This document shows positions 1-5,088 of a stretch of DNA of 7,802 nucleotides, one piece after another. A program made the translations under genes and the position numbers. Source of the DNA: CAZYTO01 sp964650405 (GTDB taxonomy: Bacteria; Acidobacteriota; Thermoanaerobaculia; Gp7-AA8); assembly GCA_964650405.1 (NCBI GenBank), contig CAZYTO010000268.1:1-7802 (forward strand), written 5' to 3'. The notes under the pieces were generated by a model, which saw nothing but the letters and a program-made list of their open reading frames with translations, had not been told where the DNA came from and did not search any database. Position 1 is the stretch's first letter; each line of letters opens with the position of its first letter.

Positions 1-807
1 GATCAGTTCACCTCCAGCTTCAAGACCGTCTGGGTGGACAACGAGGAGGTGTACGAGCGCGTGCTCCGTTTCGTGGAGCGCTTCCAGCCCGCCATGGTTT
101 CGCGCATCCGGCTCTACACCCGTTCGACGCCGATTTTCGATGAGTTCAACATCACCGCCGAGCTGGAGAAGGCTCTGCGGCCCAAGGTGTGGCTGAAGTC
201 GGGCGGCTACATCGTCATTAACCAGACCGAGGCGCTGGTGGCCATCGACGTCAACACCGGCAAGTACGTCGGGAAGAAGAACCTCGAGGAAACGGTCTTC
301 CGCACGAACATCGAGGCGGCGAAGGAGATCGTCCGGCAGGTCCGGCTCCGCGACCTCGGCGGAATCATCGTTCTCGACTTCATCGACATGGAGGATCCCG
401 AGAACCGGGCCAGGCTCTTCGAGACGCTGGAGAACGAGATCCGCAAGGACCGCTCGAAGACGAAGATCCTGCAGATCTCGGAGTTCGGCCTGATCGAGAT
501 GACGCGCAAGCGCGTGCGCCAGTCGCTGGAGCGCTCGCTCACGCAGGCCTGCCCCTACTGCGGCGGCAGCGGCCGGATCAAGTCGAACACGACCATCTCG
601 CTGGAGATCCTTCGCGAGCTGATGAAGCTCCGCGACTTCCACGAAGGCCAGGACGTGATCGTCCGCGTGAATCCCATCGTCTACCAGTCCCTCCACGCCT
701 CCACCGACCCGATCTTCGAAGAGATCGAGCGCAACCTCGGCGTGCACCTCGTCTTCAAGCCCGACGACTCGCTGCATCACGAGCAGTTCGACGTGATGGG
801 AATCTGA
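1..807 (+). CDS. rng: Ribonuclease G (RNase E/G family), C-terminal part, 5' truncated by window
   Basis: This is an endoribonuclease of the RNase E/G family, which cleaves single-stranded AU-rich RNA and takes part in rRNA 5'-end maturation and mRNA decay in the cytoplasm. The frame is open from base 1, so the start and the N-terminal S1 domain lie upstream; 268 residues are visible. The DNase I-like catalytic core shows both metal-binding aspartates, in AIDVNTGK (Asp codon 247-249) and IVLDFIDM (Asp codon 376-378). The zinc-link CPYCGGSG has its two cysteine codons at 550-552 and 559-561. The protein ends shortly after the small C-terminal domain, without the long disordered degradosome scaffold of proteobacterial RNase E. 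This favours RNase G, although the two names overlap outside proteobacteria. The apparent GTG start at base 34 is internal to the conserved fold and is not the real start. The gene converges on the 913-1521 gene. Confidence 0.95.
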   Translation, partial: DQFTSSFKTVWVDNEEVYERVLRFVERFQPAMVSRIRLYTRSTPIFDEFNITAELEKALRPKVWLKSGGYIVINQTEALVAIDVNTGKYVGKKNLEETVFRTNIEAAKEIVRQVRLRDLGGIIVLDFIDMEDPENRARLFETLENEIRKDRSKTKILQISEFGLIEMTRKRVRQSLERSLTQACPYCGGSGRIKSNTTISLEILRELMKLRDFHEGQDVIVRVNPIVYQSLHASTDPIFEEIERNLGVHLVFKPDDSLHHEQFDVMGI

Positions 808-810
808 GCG

Positions 811-849
811 GCGGGCGAGCGGGAGACGGGCGAGCGGCGAGCGGGGGCG
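811..849 (+). repeat. Left copy of G-rich inverted repeat (39 bp)
   Basis: This 39-bp G-rich stretch starts 3 bp after the rng stop codon. It is the reverse complement of 1595-1634 except for one extra base in that copy. It is followed by a purine tract carrying the 8-mer GGCGAAGG at 856-863 and 869-876; the partner copy also has this 8-mer on its inner side (1575-1582, reverse strand). The rest of 850-912 shows nothing more, and no clear terminator with a T-run was seen between the two convergent genes. The repeat may help end transcription or may be a dispersed intergenic element. Confidence 0.8.
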
Positions 850-912
850 CGAAAAGGCGAAGGAAGAAGGCGAAGGCAGCCTGTGCGTTGCCATCGCCAG
901 TGGAGCAATCGC

Positions 913-1521
913 TCAGTCGTCTTTGTCTTGCGTTCCGAGGGGGATGACGATCTCGCAATTCGTGTCGTAGGGCATCGGTGCCTCGGTGTTCATGCGATCC
1001 CAATACTCGCGCCAGTAGGTCCACCACCGCTGGTTCGCATCAATCACCTGTTCCGGAGTGAGCGCGCCGCGGTGGTTGAGGACCGTCATACTCTCGGCCG
1101 CAATCACCAGCCCCGCCTCGTCGCCTTTGAATGCCAGGAACGCGGAAGGAGTAGCGGTCAGTGCAGACGGATCTCCCGTGAGGATGAGGGTCGTGCGCAT
1201 CGAACGGGTGATCTCACGCGCTTTGTCGATCGACGTCAGAGTGAAGTGTTCGTACGCAACACCGAACGCTTCGAGCCGATCCTCCTGCAGCGCCGCCGGC
1301 CAGTCGCCGGGGAGGTCTGAACCTTCGTCCGTGAGAAACGCGACGTAGCTCGGTTGCCGGAATCGAAGCGCCACGACGCTCGACGGTGCCTGATTCGCGC
1401 TCGCCGGCTCATTCCAGAGCTGCACTCCCCCAAACTCAACCTGAAACACGCCCGGAAGGCCCGCCGTCCACCAGCGCCAGTACCCAATGTCGGAGATCGC
1501 GCGCTCGAGCACATCCAGCAT
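913..1521 (-). CDS. Hypothetical Trp-rich protein, 202 aa
   Basis: I do not recognise this family. The predicted protein is soluble, acidic, and has no signal peptide or membrane segment. It is rich in tryptophan, with clusters at residues 15-18 (YWRWW) and 166-174 (RWWTYWREYW), and beta-like stretches between them (FQVEFGGVQLW, VVALRF, TTLILTG). The start at 1521 is chosen because the weak Shine-Dalgarno-like TGAGG lies just upstream. The open frame runs on to 2064, but that extension crosses the repeat at 1595-1634 and the zinc-ribbon gene on the other strand and reads as low-complexity Arg/Gly/Ser, so it is not coding. The gene stands alone. It is convergent with rng, divergent from the zinc-ribbon gene, and bracketed by an inverted repeat. 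Codon use resembles that of the neighbouring genes. Confidence 0.8.
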   Translation of the reverse strand: MLDVLERAISDIGYWRWWTAGLPGVFQVEFGGVQLWNEPASANQAPSSVVALRFRQPSYVAFLTDEGSDLPGDWPAALQEDRLEAFGVAYEHFTLTSIDKAREITRSMRTTLILTGDPSALTATPSAFLAFKGDEAGLVIAAESMTVLNHRGALTPEQVIDANQRWWTYWREYWDRMNTEAPMPYDTNCEIVIPLGTQDKDD

Positions 1522-1594
1522 CGCCTCATTATCAATCTGGCGGTGTTGCCGGGAAGGCCGGAACTGATTCCTTCCCTTCGCCCTTCCCTTGAGT

Positions 1595-1634
1595 CGCCCC
1601 CGCTCGCCGCTCGCCCGTCCTCCCGCTCGCCCGC
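1595..1634 (-). repeat. Right copy of G-rich inverted repeat (40 bp)
   Basis: The reverse complement matches 811-849 at 39 of 40 positions with one single-base insertion. It lies in the divergent spacer (1522-1674) between the Trp-rich gene and the zinc-ribbon gene. On its inner side is a pyrimidine tract with the reverse of the GGCGAAGG core (1575-1582), mirroring the left copy, so both the G-rich part and the GA-rich part are inverted in the same order. Confidence 0.8.
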
Positions 1635-1636
1635 CC
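1614..1636 (-). other. Potential G-quadruplex motif in the divergent spacer
   Basis: On the minus strand, four runs of three G (complements of 1614-1616, 1622-1624, 1630-1632 and 1634-1636) are separated by loops of 5, 5 and 1 nt. This meets the usual G3-N1-7 definition. It overlaps the right repeat copy and extends 2 bp beyond it; the left copy lacks the fourth close run and does not meet the definition. Sequence pattern only; folding is not shown. Confidence 0.45.
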
Positions 1637-1674
1637 GGGCACGCCCCCTGCACTACTGAGCCCTGAGTGCTGTC

Positions 1675-1986
1675 ATGTCCCTGGAAGAGACCTTTGGCAA
1701 TCTGGCCGCTTTTCTCAACAGCCTGGATTCGGAAGGCGAGCAGAAATTCGAGCTGTCGCACTCGTTCGTGATCATCTGTCCTGACTGCGGCAAGAACGTC
1801 GCCTTCCGTGGACGCTGTCCCAAGTGCGGCGGCAACAGTTGGATCCCGGCCGGCCATGCAGGCGGAGTCTTCGAACGGACCCGAGCTCAGCGCTGGCGGG
1901 CTCTCGTGCGTGACGAGGACGATACCGGCCCGATTCGTCGCCGGGAAACGAGGCCGCAGGAAGAGCGAGTGGAAGCGCGAAACTAG
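1675..1986 (+). CDS. Small zinc-ribbon protein, 103 aa
   Basis: The protein has an N-terminal helical part (residues 1-30, containing ETFGNLAAFLNSL). A classic zinc ribbon follows, with CPDC at residues 35-38 and CPKC at 48-51 in the pattern C-x2-C-x9-C-x2-C. A charged Arg/Glu-rich tail (about residues 66-103) has no recognisable fold and is probably disordered. The knuckles resemble those of rubredoxin-like or transcription-associated zinc ribbons, so metal binding is likely; the partner (nucleic acid or protein) cannot be told. The ATG at 1675 is the only sensible start, but its ribosome binding site is weak. The stop overlaps the left arm of the hairpin at 1985-2053. The gene is divergent from the Trp-rich gene and convergent with the DUF507 gene. 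The low-complexity tail may have been extended by drift or repeat sequence. Confidence 0.75.
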   Translation: MSLEETFGNLAAFLNSLDSEGEQKFELSHSFVIICPDCGKNVAFRGRCPKCGGNSWIPAGHAGGVFERTRAQRWRALVRDEDDTGPIRRRETRPQEERVEARN

Positions 1987-2053
1987 GGGCGAAGGCAGAA
2001 GGGCGAAGAAACTGCCGGCGACGAACCCTCTTCCCCCTTCATCCTTCGCCCTT
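1985..2053. terminator. Imperfect long hairpin between convergent genes, possible bidirectional terminator
   Basis: The purine-rich arm 1985-2008 and pyrimidine-rich arm 2030-2053 pair at 20 of 24 positions around a 21-nt loop. Both arms contain the GGCGAAGG core (1988-1995 forward; 2043-2050 reversed). The hairpin lies between the stops of the zinc-ribbon gene (1986) and the DUF507 gene (2087), where a two-way terminator is expected. There is no strong T-run on either side, so termination is inferred from position and fold only. Confidence 0.45.
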
Positions 2054-2086
2054 CGACCTTTCAAAAGGCACGCGCTGCGCGAAACC

Positions 2087-2371
2087 CTACGTATCCAGCC
2101 CTTCCCGCAAGTACTCCTCTTCCATCATCTTGCGGAAGAGGGCCTCGTACTCGCGGGAGCCGACGGCGGGGGGCTTCTTCATCGTCGCCAGGCGGCGGCG
2201 GACGTTCTCCTCGCGCTCTTCTTCGCGCTTCAGCTCATCGGCGAGCGCGTGTGCGATCGACTGGCGGACGACGTCGCGATCCTTGAGCAGGATCACGGAC
2301 TTCGTCCGCGTCATCGCGTCGAGGAGCTCGCGCGCGAGCTGGTTGATCCGCTCGCGCGACAACTTGTGCAT
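2087..2371 (-). CDS. DUF507 family protein, 94 aa
   Basis: The sequence matches my recollection of the DUF507 family. It has an N-terminal MHKLSRERINQLARELLDAM block, a central VILLKDRDVVRQSIAHALADE block, a Glu/Arg-rich helix (residues 49-65), and the ending SREYEALFRKMMEEEYLREG. It is predicted to be almost all helical, cytosolic and highly charged, and is about the usual family length (90-100 aa). No biochemical function is established for DUF507, as far as I know. The start at 2371 preserves the family's N-terminus (M-x-LSRE); the upstream ATG at about 2380 is out of frame. The ribosome binding site is weak. The gene begins 22 bp after the stop of the membrane fusion gene on the same strand, so it is probably transcribed with it. 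Confidence 0.9.
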   Translation of the reverse strand: MHKLSRERINQLARELLDAMTRTKSVILLKDRDVVRQSIAHALADELKREEEREENVRRRLATMKKPPAVGSREYEALFRKMMEEEYLREGLDT

Positions 2372-2383
2372 GTTCCGGACATT

Positions 2384-2403
2384 CTACTTCGCCCTACTTC
2401 GCC
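2384..2403 (-). repeat. Two tandem 10-bp units spanning a stop codon
   Basis: Two perfect head-to-tail copies of a 10-bp unit, GGCGAAGTAG on the minus strand, cover the last codons and stop of the 2394-3245 gene and the spacer before DUF507. The unit contains GGCGAAG, the core of the intergenic repeats at 856-876 and 1988-2050. The second TAG is out of frame with the first. Confidence 0.8.
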
Positions 2404-3245
2404 CTTGTCAGACTGAAATGATGGTGCGCGTCGTCCTTTCCGGCGGCGTTCACACCATTCCATTGCGATTCCATCGTGTCGGCTCCGGTCAGCTCGAGCA
2501 CGGCGTCGTGCATGTACCCGTGGCTGGACGGACCGCGAACCGCGACGAAGTCGAAGATCAGCCGGACGTCGGAGGACTTGGCCGGGTTGTAGCGCAGGCT
2601 GGGCTGATTGCCGGCCGCGCAGTAGTGCGTGGCCACGAGGTCGCCGCCGTCGAGCGTGTACATCGTGATCATCTCGTGCGGCGTGCCGGGAAAGAGCGTC
2701 TCCTGCACCGTCGTCCCGCCCCCGGTGACGTGATAGGTCACCGTGAGCTCCGGAATCTCGGCGCTCTTTCCCTTCCATGTGCCGTCGAGGGCCTTGAGCC
2801 GCGCGAACGCGTCCGCGGACGTGAGCGCTTTCGGGGTCTCCGCGTGAGCGTTGAGGCCCGCGAGGAGGAAGAGCGTCGCCGCCGCGGCCGTTGCGGCGCG
2901 TGAGGAGCCCTTGATCGAGCCGTAACGCTGTGTGGCGAATCCGCAGATCGCGCCGACGCAGGTCCCCGGCAGCATGATGGCGACGAAGTACTTGCCCTTC
3001 TGCATGAGCACGATGCCGTAGGCGAGGAGCGCTCCCACCACCAGGCCGAAGACGATGCCGGCCCAGAGGTTCTGCACCTTTTTCGCGAACCAGCCGGCGG
3101 CCACGCCCGCGATCATCCCCTTGACCGTCGACCCGATGATGATGCCGATGATGCCGGCCCGGACTTCCGGCGTGAACCATGCCGTAGCGCCGTCGAGCGC
3201 GCCGAGCACTGCCCCGAGGAGAACTCCCAATGCGATCTTGCCCAT
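2394..3245 (-). CDS. Membrane domain fused to an exported lipocalin-like domain, 283 aa
   Basis: Residues 1-108 are a small Gly-rich integral membrane domain with four likely helices (about 3-22, 31-53, 59-80 and 86-104), ending in FATQRYG, which looks like the natural end of a stand-alone protein. Residues 111-135 then read as a full signal peptide (basic start, hydrophobic AAAATLFLLAG, cleavage-like AHA before ET). Residues 136-283 form a periplasmic domain with LDGTWKGK, ETLFPGTPHEMITMYTLDG and THYCAAGNQP, resembling beta-barrel proteins of the DUF1579/lipocalin type; that fold is inferred. The frame stays open across the join without a start codon: Ile111 is ATC where an ATG would start the second protein. 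The start at 3245 has a strong GGAGG site 8 nt upstream. The gene lies 44 bp after the kinase stop. Its function is unknown; it may serve the kinase-sigma pair. Confidence 0.85.
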   Translation of the reverse strand: MGKIALGVLLGAVLGALDGATAWFTPEVRAGIIGIIIGSTVKGMIAGVAAGWFAKKVQNLWAGIVFGLVVGALLAYGIVLMQKGKYFVAIMLPGTCVGAICGFATQRYGSIKGSSRAATAAAATLFLLAGLNAHAETPKALTSADAFARLKALDGTWKGKSAEIPELTVTYHVTGGGTTVQETLFPGTPHEMITMYTLDGGDLVATHYCAAGNQPSLRYNPAKSSDVRLIFDFVAVRGPSSHGYMHDAVLELTGADTMESQWNGVNAAGKDDAHHHFSLTRAK

Positions 3246-3249
3246 GTCT

Positions 3250-3263
3250 CTTACCTCCGTAAG
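3250..3263 (-). promoter_or_regulatory. Ribosome binding site within a small hairpin
   Basis: The 5-bp inverted repeat CTTAC / GTAAG encloses a GGAG loop on the minus strand. The GGAGG site (3254-3258) therefore sits in the loop and first stem base, 8 nt before the ATG at 3245. The short stem is weak, so it may expose the site rather than hide it. Confidence 0.5.
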
Positions 3264-3289
3264 CTCATTCAACGTTCGCTCGAAATCCT

Positions 3290-4201
3290 TTACCGGTGCG
3301 CAAACACGAGCACCAGCACCCGCATGACGAGGTAGGCCACGATAACGGCCACGAGGGCGCGGTTGCGCTCGAGCCAGCGGCCGAAGCGCTCGAACACACG
3401 GTCGCGGTAGGCCGCCACCGGCTCGCCGTCGATGAAGCGCGCCACGTCGGCGGCCAGTTCGTTCGCGCCGGCGTAGCGGTCGGACGGGAGTGCGGCCGTG
3501 GCCTTCGCAATGATTGCGCCGAGGCGCCGCGGCAGCGGCGGCTCCAGGAGGGCGCGGAGCGTCGCACCGAGCGCGAAGACGTCGGCGGTGGCGTCGAGCG
3601 GCTGGCCGCGCTCCTGCTCCGGAGGCATGAACTCGCGCGTGCCGGCGACCGCCGCGGCGTGGTCGCCGATGGCCTTGGCCGCGCCCCAGTCCATGACCAG
3701 CACCTCGCCGAATTCGCCGATCATCACGTTCGATGGCTTGAGGTCGCAGTGGATGATGCCGCGGGCGTGCGCGAACGCCACCGCTTCGCAGACACGGAGG
3801 AACATCCGCAGCGTTTGCAGGTTCGCCGCGGCCGGCGTGGCGCCGGTTGCCGCTCCGCGGCGCGCGCCGGCTTCCACACCGCGCACGAGCTTCATCACGT
3901 AGAAGACGCGGCCGTCGGGCAGCGTCCCGGCGTCGTGCAGCGGCACGATCCCCGGGTGTTCCAGCCGGGCGATGACGCGCGCCTCGGCGCGCATGCGTTC
4001 GGCGGCATCGGGACCGGCCAGCTCGATCGCCAGTACTTTGACGGCGACGCGGCGCTGTAGCTCCGTGTCGTCGGCTTCGTAGACGACGCCCATACCTCCG
4101 CGGGCCAGCTCGCGCACGAGGCGGTAGCGCGTGCCGCTGAAATCGGGCTCGTCGGCGACCGAGCGGAGGTGGGCCACAGCGTCGTCCGACAGCCAGGTCA
4201 T
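3290..4201 (-). CDS. Hanks-type Ser/Thr protein kinase with C-terminal membrane anchor, 303 aa
   Basis: This is a cytoplasmic protein kinase domain held in the membrane by one C-terminal helix (about residues 281-301, only two residues after it). The motifs run in order. The glycine loop is LARGGMG (residues 32-38), with Ala for the first Gly. The ATP-binding Lys55 is in VAVKVL, and the likely helix-C Glu is 73. The catalytic loop is HCDLKPSN (151-158) with Asp153. The metal-binding motif is DWG (171-173) in place of DFG. The activation segment ends GTREFMPPEQ (187-196), and Arg242 is the late conserved Arg. HCD rather than HRD marks a non-RD kinase. The stretch between ADVFALG (206-212) and LPRRLGAI (223-230) is much shorter than usual, so the helix F-G region is reduced. 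No extracellular sensor domain follows the membrane helix. The start at 4201 has GGAG 7 nt upstream and overlaps the sigma stop as ATGA, so translation is probably coupled. The likely substrate is that sigma factor. Confidence 0.93.
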   Translation of the reverse strand: MTWLSDDAVAHLRSVADEPDFSGTRYRLVRELARGGMGVVYEADDTELQRRVAVKVLAIELAGPDAAERMRAEARVIARLEHPGIVPLHDAGTLPDGRVFYVMKLVRGVEAGARRGAATGATPAAANLQTLRMFLRVCEAVAFAHARGIIHCDLKPSNVMIGEFGEVLVMDWGAAKAIGDHAAAVAGTREFMPPEQERGQPLDATADVFALGATLRALLEPPLPRRLGAIIAKATAALPSDRYAGANELAADVARFIDGEPVAAYRDRVFERFGRWLERNRALVAVIVAYLVMRVLVLVFAHR

Positions 4202-4212
4202 AGGTCGACTCC
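4198..4212 (-). promoter_or_regulatory. ATGA stop-start overlap with ribosome binding site
   Basis: The kinase ATG (4201-4199) and sigma TGA (4200-4198) share bases as ATGA. A GGAG site (4212-4209) lies inside the last sigma codons, 7 nt before the kinase start. This arrangement is typical of translational coupling and suggests matched production of the two proteins. Confidence 0.8.
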
Positions 4213-4896
4213 GAGGAGCGAGCGCACTTCGCGGCGGTACTCGGCGTCGGAGGCGGTGGCATCGCGAAGGATGTCGAGCACGAGCTCGCGAAAGCGGCGC
4301 CGCGTGGCAGCGAGGCGATTCGTGACCGTCGTCTCGCTCAGCCCGAGTTGCGCGCCGAGCTCGCGATACGAAAGACGGGACGACCCGTCCAGGTCGTAGC
4401 TCTCGAACAGCGTGAAGTCGACGGCCGCCGATGTATCGCGAAGACGCTCGACGGCCAGCCCGAAGACACTCCGCACCCACTCGCGCTGGAAATACTCCTC
4501 GGGCGACCCGCCGCGATCGTGTTCGCGCGCGACTTCCGCCTCAGCCGTCCCGAAGTCGAGGTGCAGCTCGCCGCCCCCGCGCTTCTGCCGTGATGCGGCC
4601 TTTCGTTCGTTCGCCGCATGACGGTCGAACAGCGTCCGCAGGAACGTGCGGAAACTGGCCTTCTCCGGGTCGTAGCCCGCGAGCGCGTTTTTCTCGAGCT
4701 CGCGGGCCAGGAAGCCCTGCGTCAGGTCTTCCGCATCCGCCGCGGTATGACGATGCGCCACCCGGGCGTACTTGTAGAGCGGCTTCCAGTAGACGGCCAC
4801 GAGCGCATCGAATGCGCGCGTGCGCTCCGCAGCGTCGTCACTGGCCAGCGCCAGCACGACGCTGCGGCGCGTCGTCGGGAAGAGTGAGCCGGGCAT
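4198..4896 (-). CDS. ECF-type RNA polymerase sigma factor, kinase-associated, 232 aa
   Basis: This two-domain sigma factor directs RNA polymerase to its own promoter set. The N-terminus FPTTRRSVVL (residues 6-15) is typical of a sigma subgroup common in Acidobacteriota and Planctomycetes. Region 2 spans about 29-100, with AEDLTQGFL (55-63) at region 2.2 and FRTFLRTLF (82-90) at 2.3-2.4. A basic linker (98-108) follows. Region 4 (about 140-207) has the helix-turn-helix YRELGAQLGLSETTVTNRL. About 25 residues extend past region 4. No anti-sigma gene is adjacent; a kinase overlaps instead. Kinase-linked ECF sigmas are known in which phosphorylation in region 2 switches activity, as in the EcfP/PknT pair of Vibrio. 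Thr59 in region 2.2 would be the analogous place here, which is inference. The start at 4896 is the only ATG after an in-frame upstream stop; its ribosome binding site is weak and no convincing promoter was seen. Confidence 0.92.
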   Translation of the reverse strand: MPGSLFPTTRRSVVLALASDDAAERTRAFDALVAVYWKPLYKYARVAHRHTAADAEDLTQGFLARELEKNALAGYDPEKASFRTFLRTLFDRHAANERKAASRQKRGGGELHLDFGTAEAEVAREHDRGGSPEEYFQREWVRSVFGLAVERLRDTSAAVDFTLFESYDLDGSSRLSYRELGAQLGLSETTVTNRLAATRRRFRELVLDILRDATASDAEYRREVRSLLGVDL

Positions 4897-4945
4897 GAGG
4901 CGATACGGGAAAGGATATCGTGATCGCCCGGGACCAACAGCACCT

Positions 4946-5069
4946 CACCTGATGTCGGGCACACAGTCGTGGAGGAGGCTGAAAGGGCCCGACGCGCGTG
5001 CGCCGGTCTTCCTTTCAGCCTTTCAATCCTTTCAGCCTTCGGTGAGAACCGAGACCCCGGCATCAGGTG
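4946..5069. repeat. Nested inverted repeats upstream of the sigma gene
   Basis: The outer arms 4946-4959 and 5056-5069 (CACCTGATGTCGGG and its partner) are complementary at 13 of 14 positions. Inside them the perfect 11-bp arms 4976-4986 (AGGCTGAAAGG) and 5011-5021 enclose a GC-rich loop with some further pairing. A second copy of the right inner arm lies at 5028-5039, 17 bp after the first. The element fills most of the 192-bp spacer between the DUF2911 stop (5089) and the sigma start (4896). It could end DUF2911 transcription, form a structured sigma leader, or be a small dispersed repeat. No T-run follows the hairpin. Confidence 0.65.
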
Positions 5070-5088
5070 CAGCGAAACAGAGAAGGTT

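Noticed and set aside
913..2064. A 383-residue version of the Trp-rich protein
   Set aside because: The added N-terminal 181 residues run through the inverted repeat and antisense to the zinc-ribbon gene and contain no plausible fold.
2394..4262. A 622-residue minus-strand protein joining kinase-antisense-frame sequence to the membrane protein
   Set aside because: Upstream of 3245 the frame is an Arg/Ala/Pro-rich off-frame reading of the kinase gene; a strong GGAGG and ATG mark the true start at 3245.
3290..4480. A longer kinase reading starting at 4480
   Set aside because: The extra 93 residues are an off-frame reading of the sigma factor; the start at 4201 fits the ATGA overlap and an upstream GGAG.
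4897..4945. Promoter for the sigma gene (TTGGTC with TATCCT)
   Set aside because: The spacing is 14 bp and matches to consensus are poor; no ECF-type -35/-10 pair was convincing.
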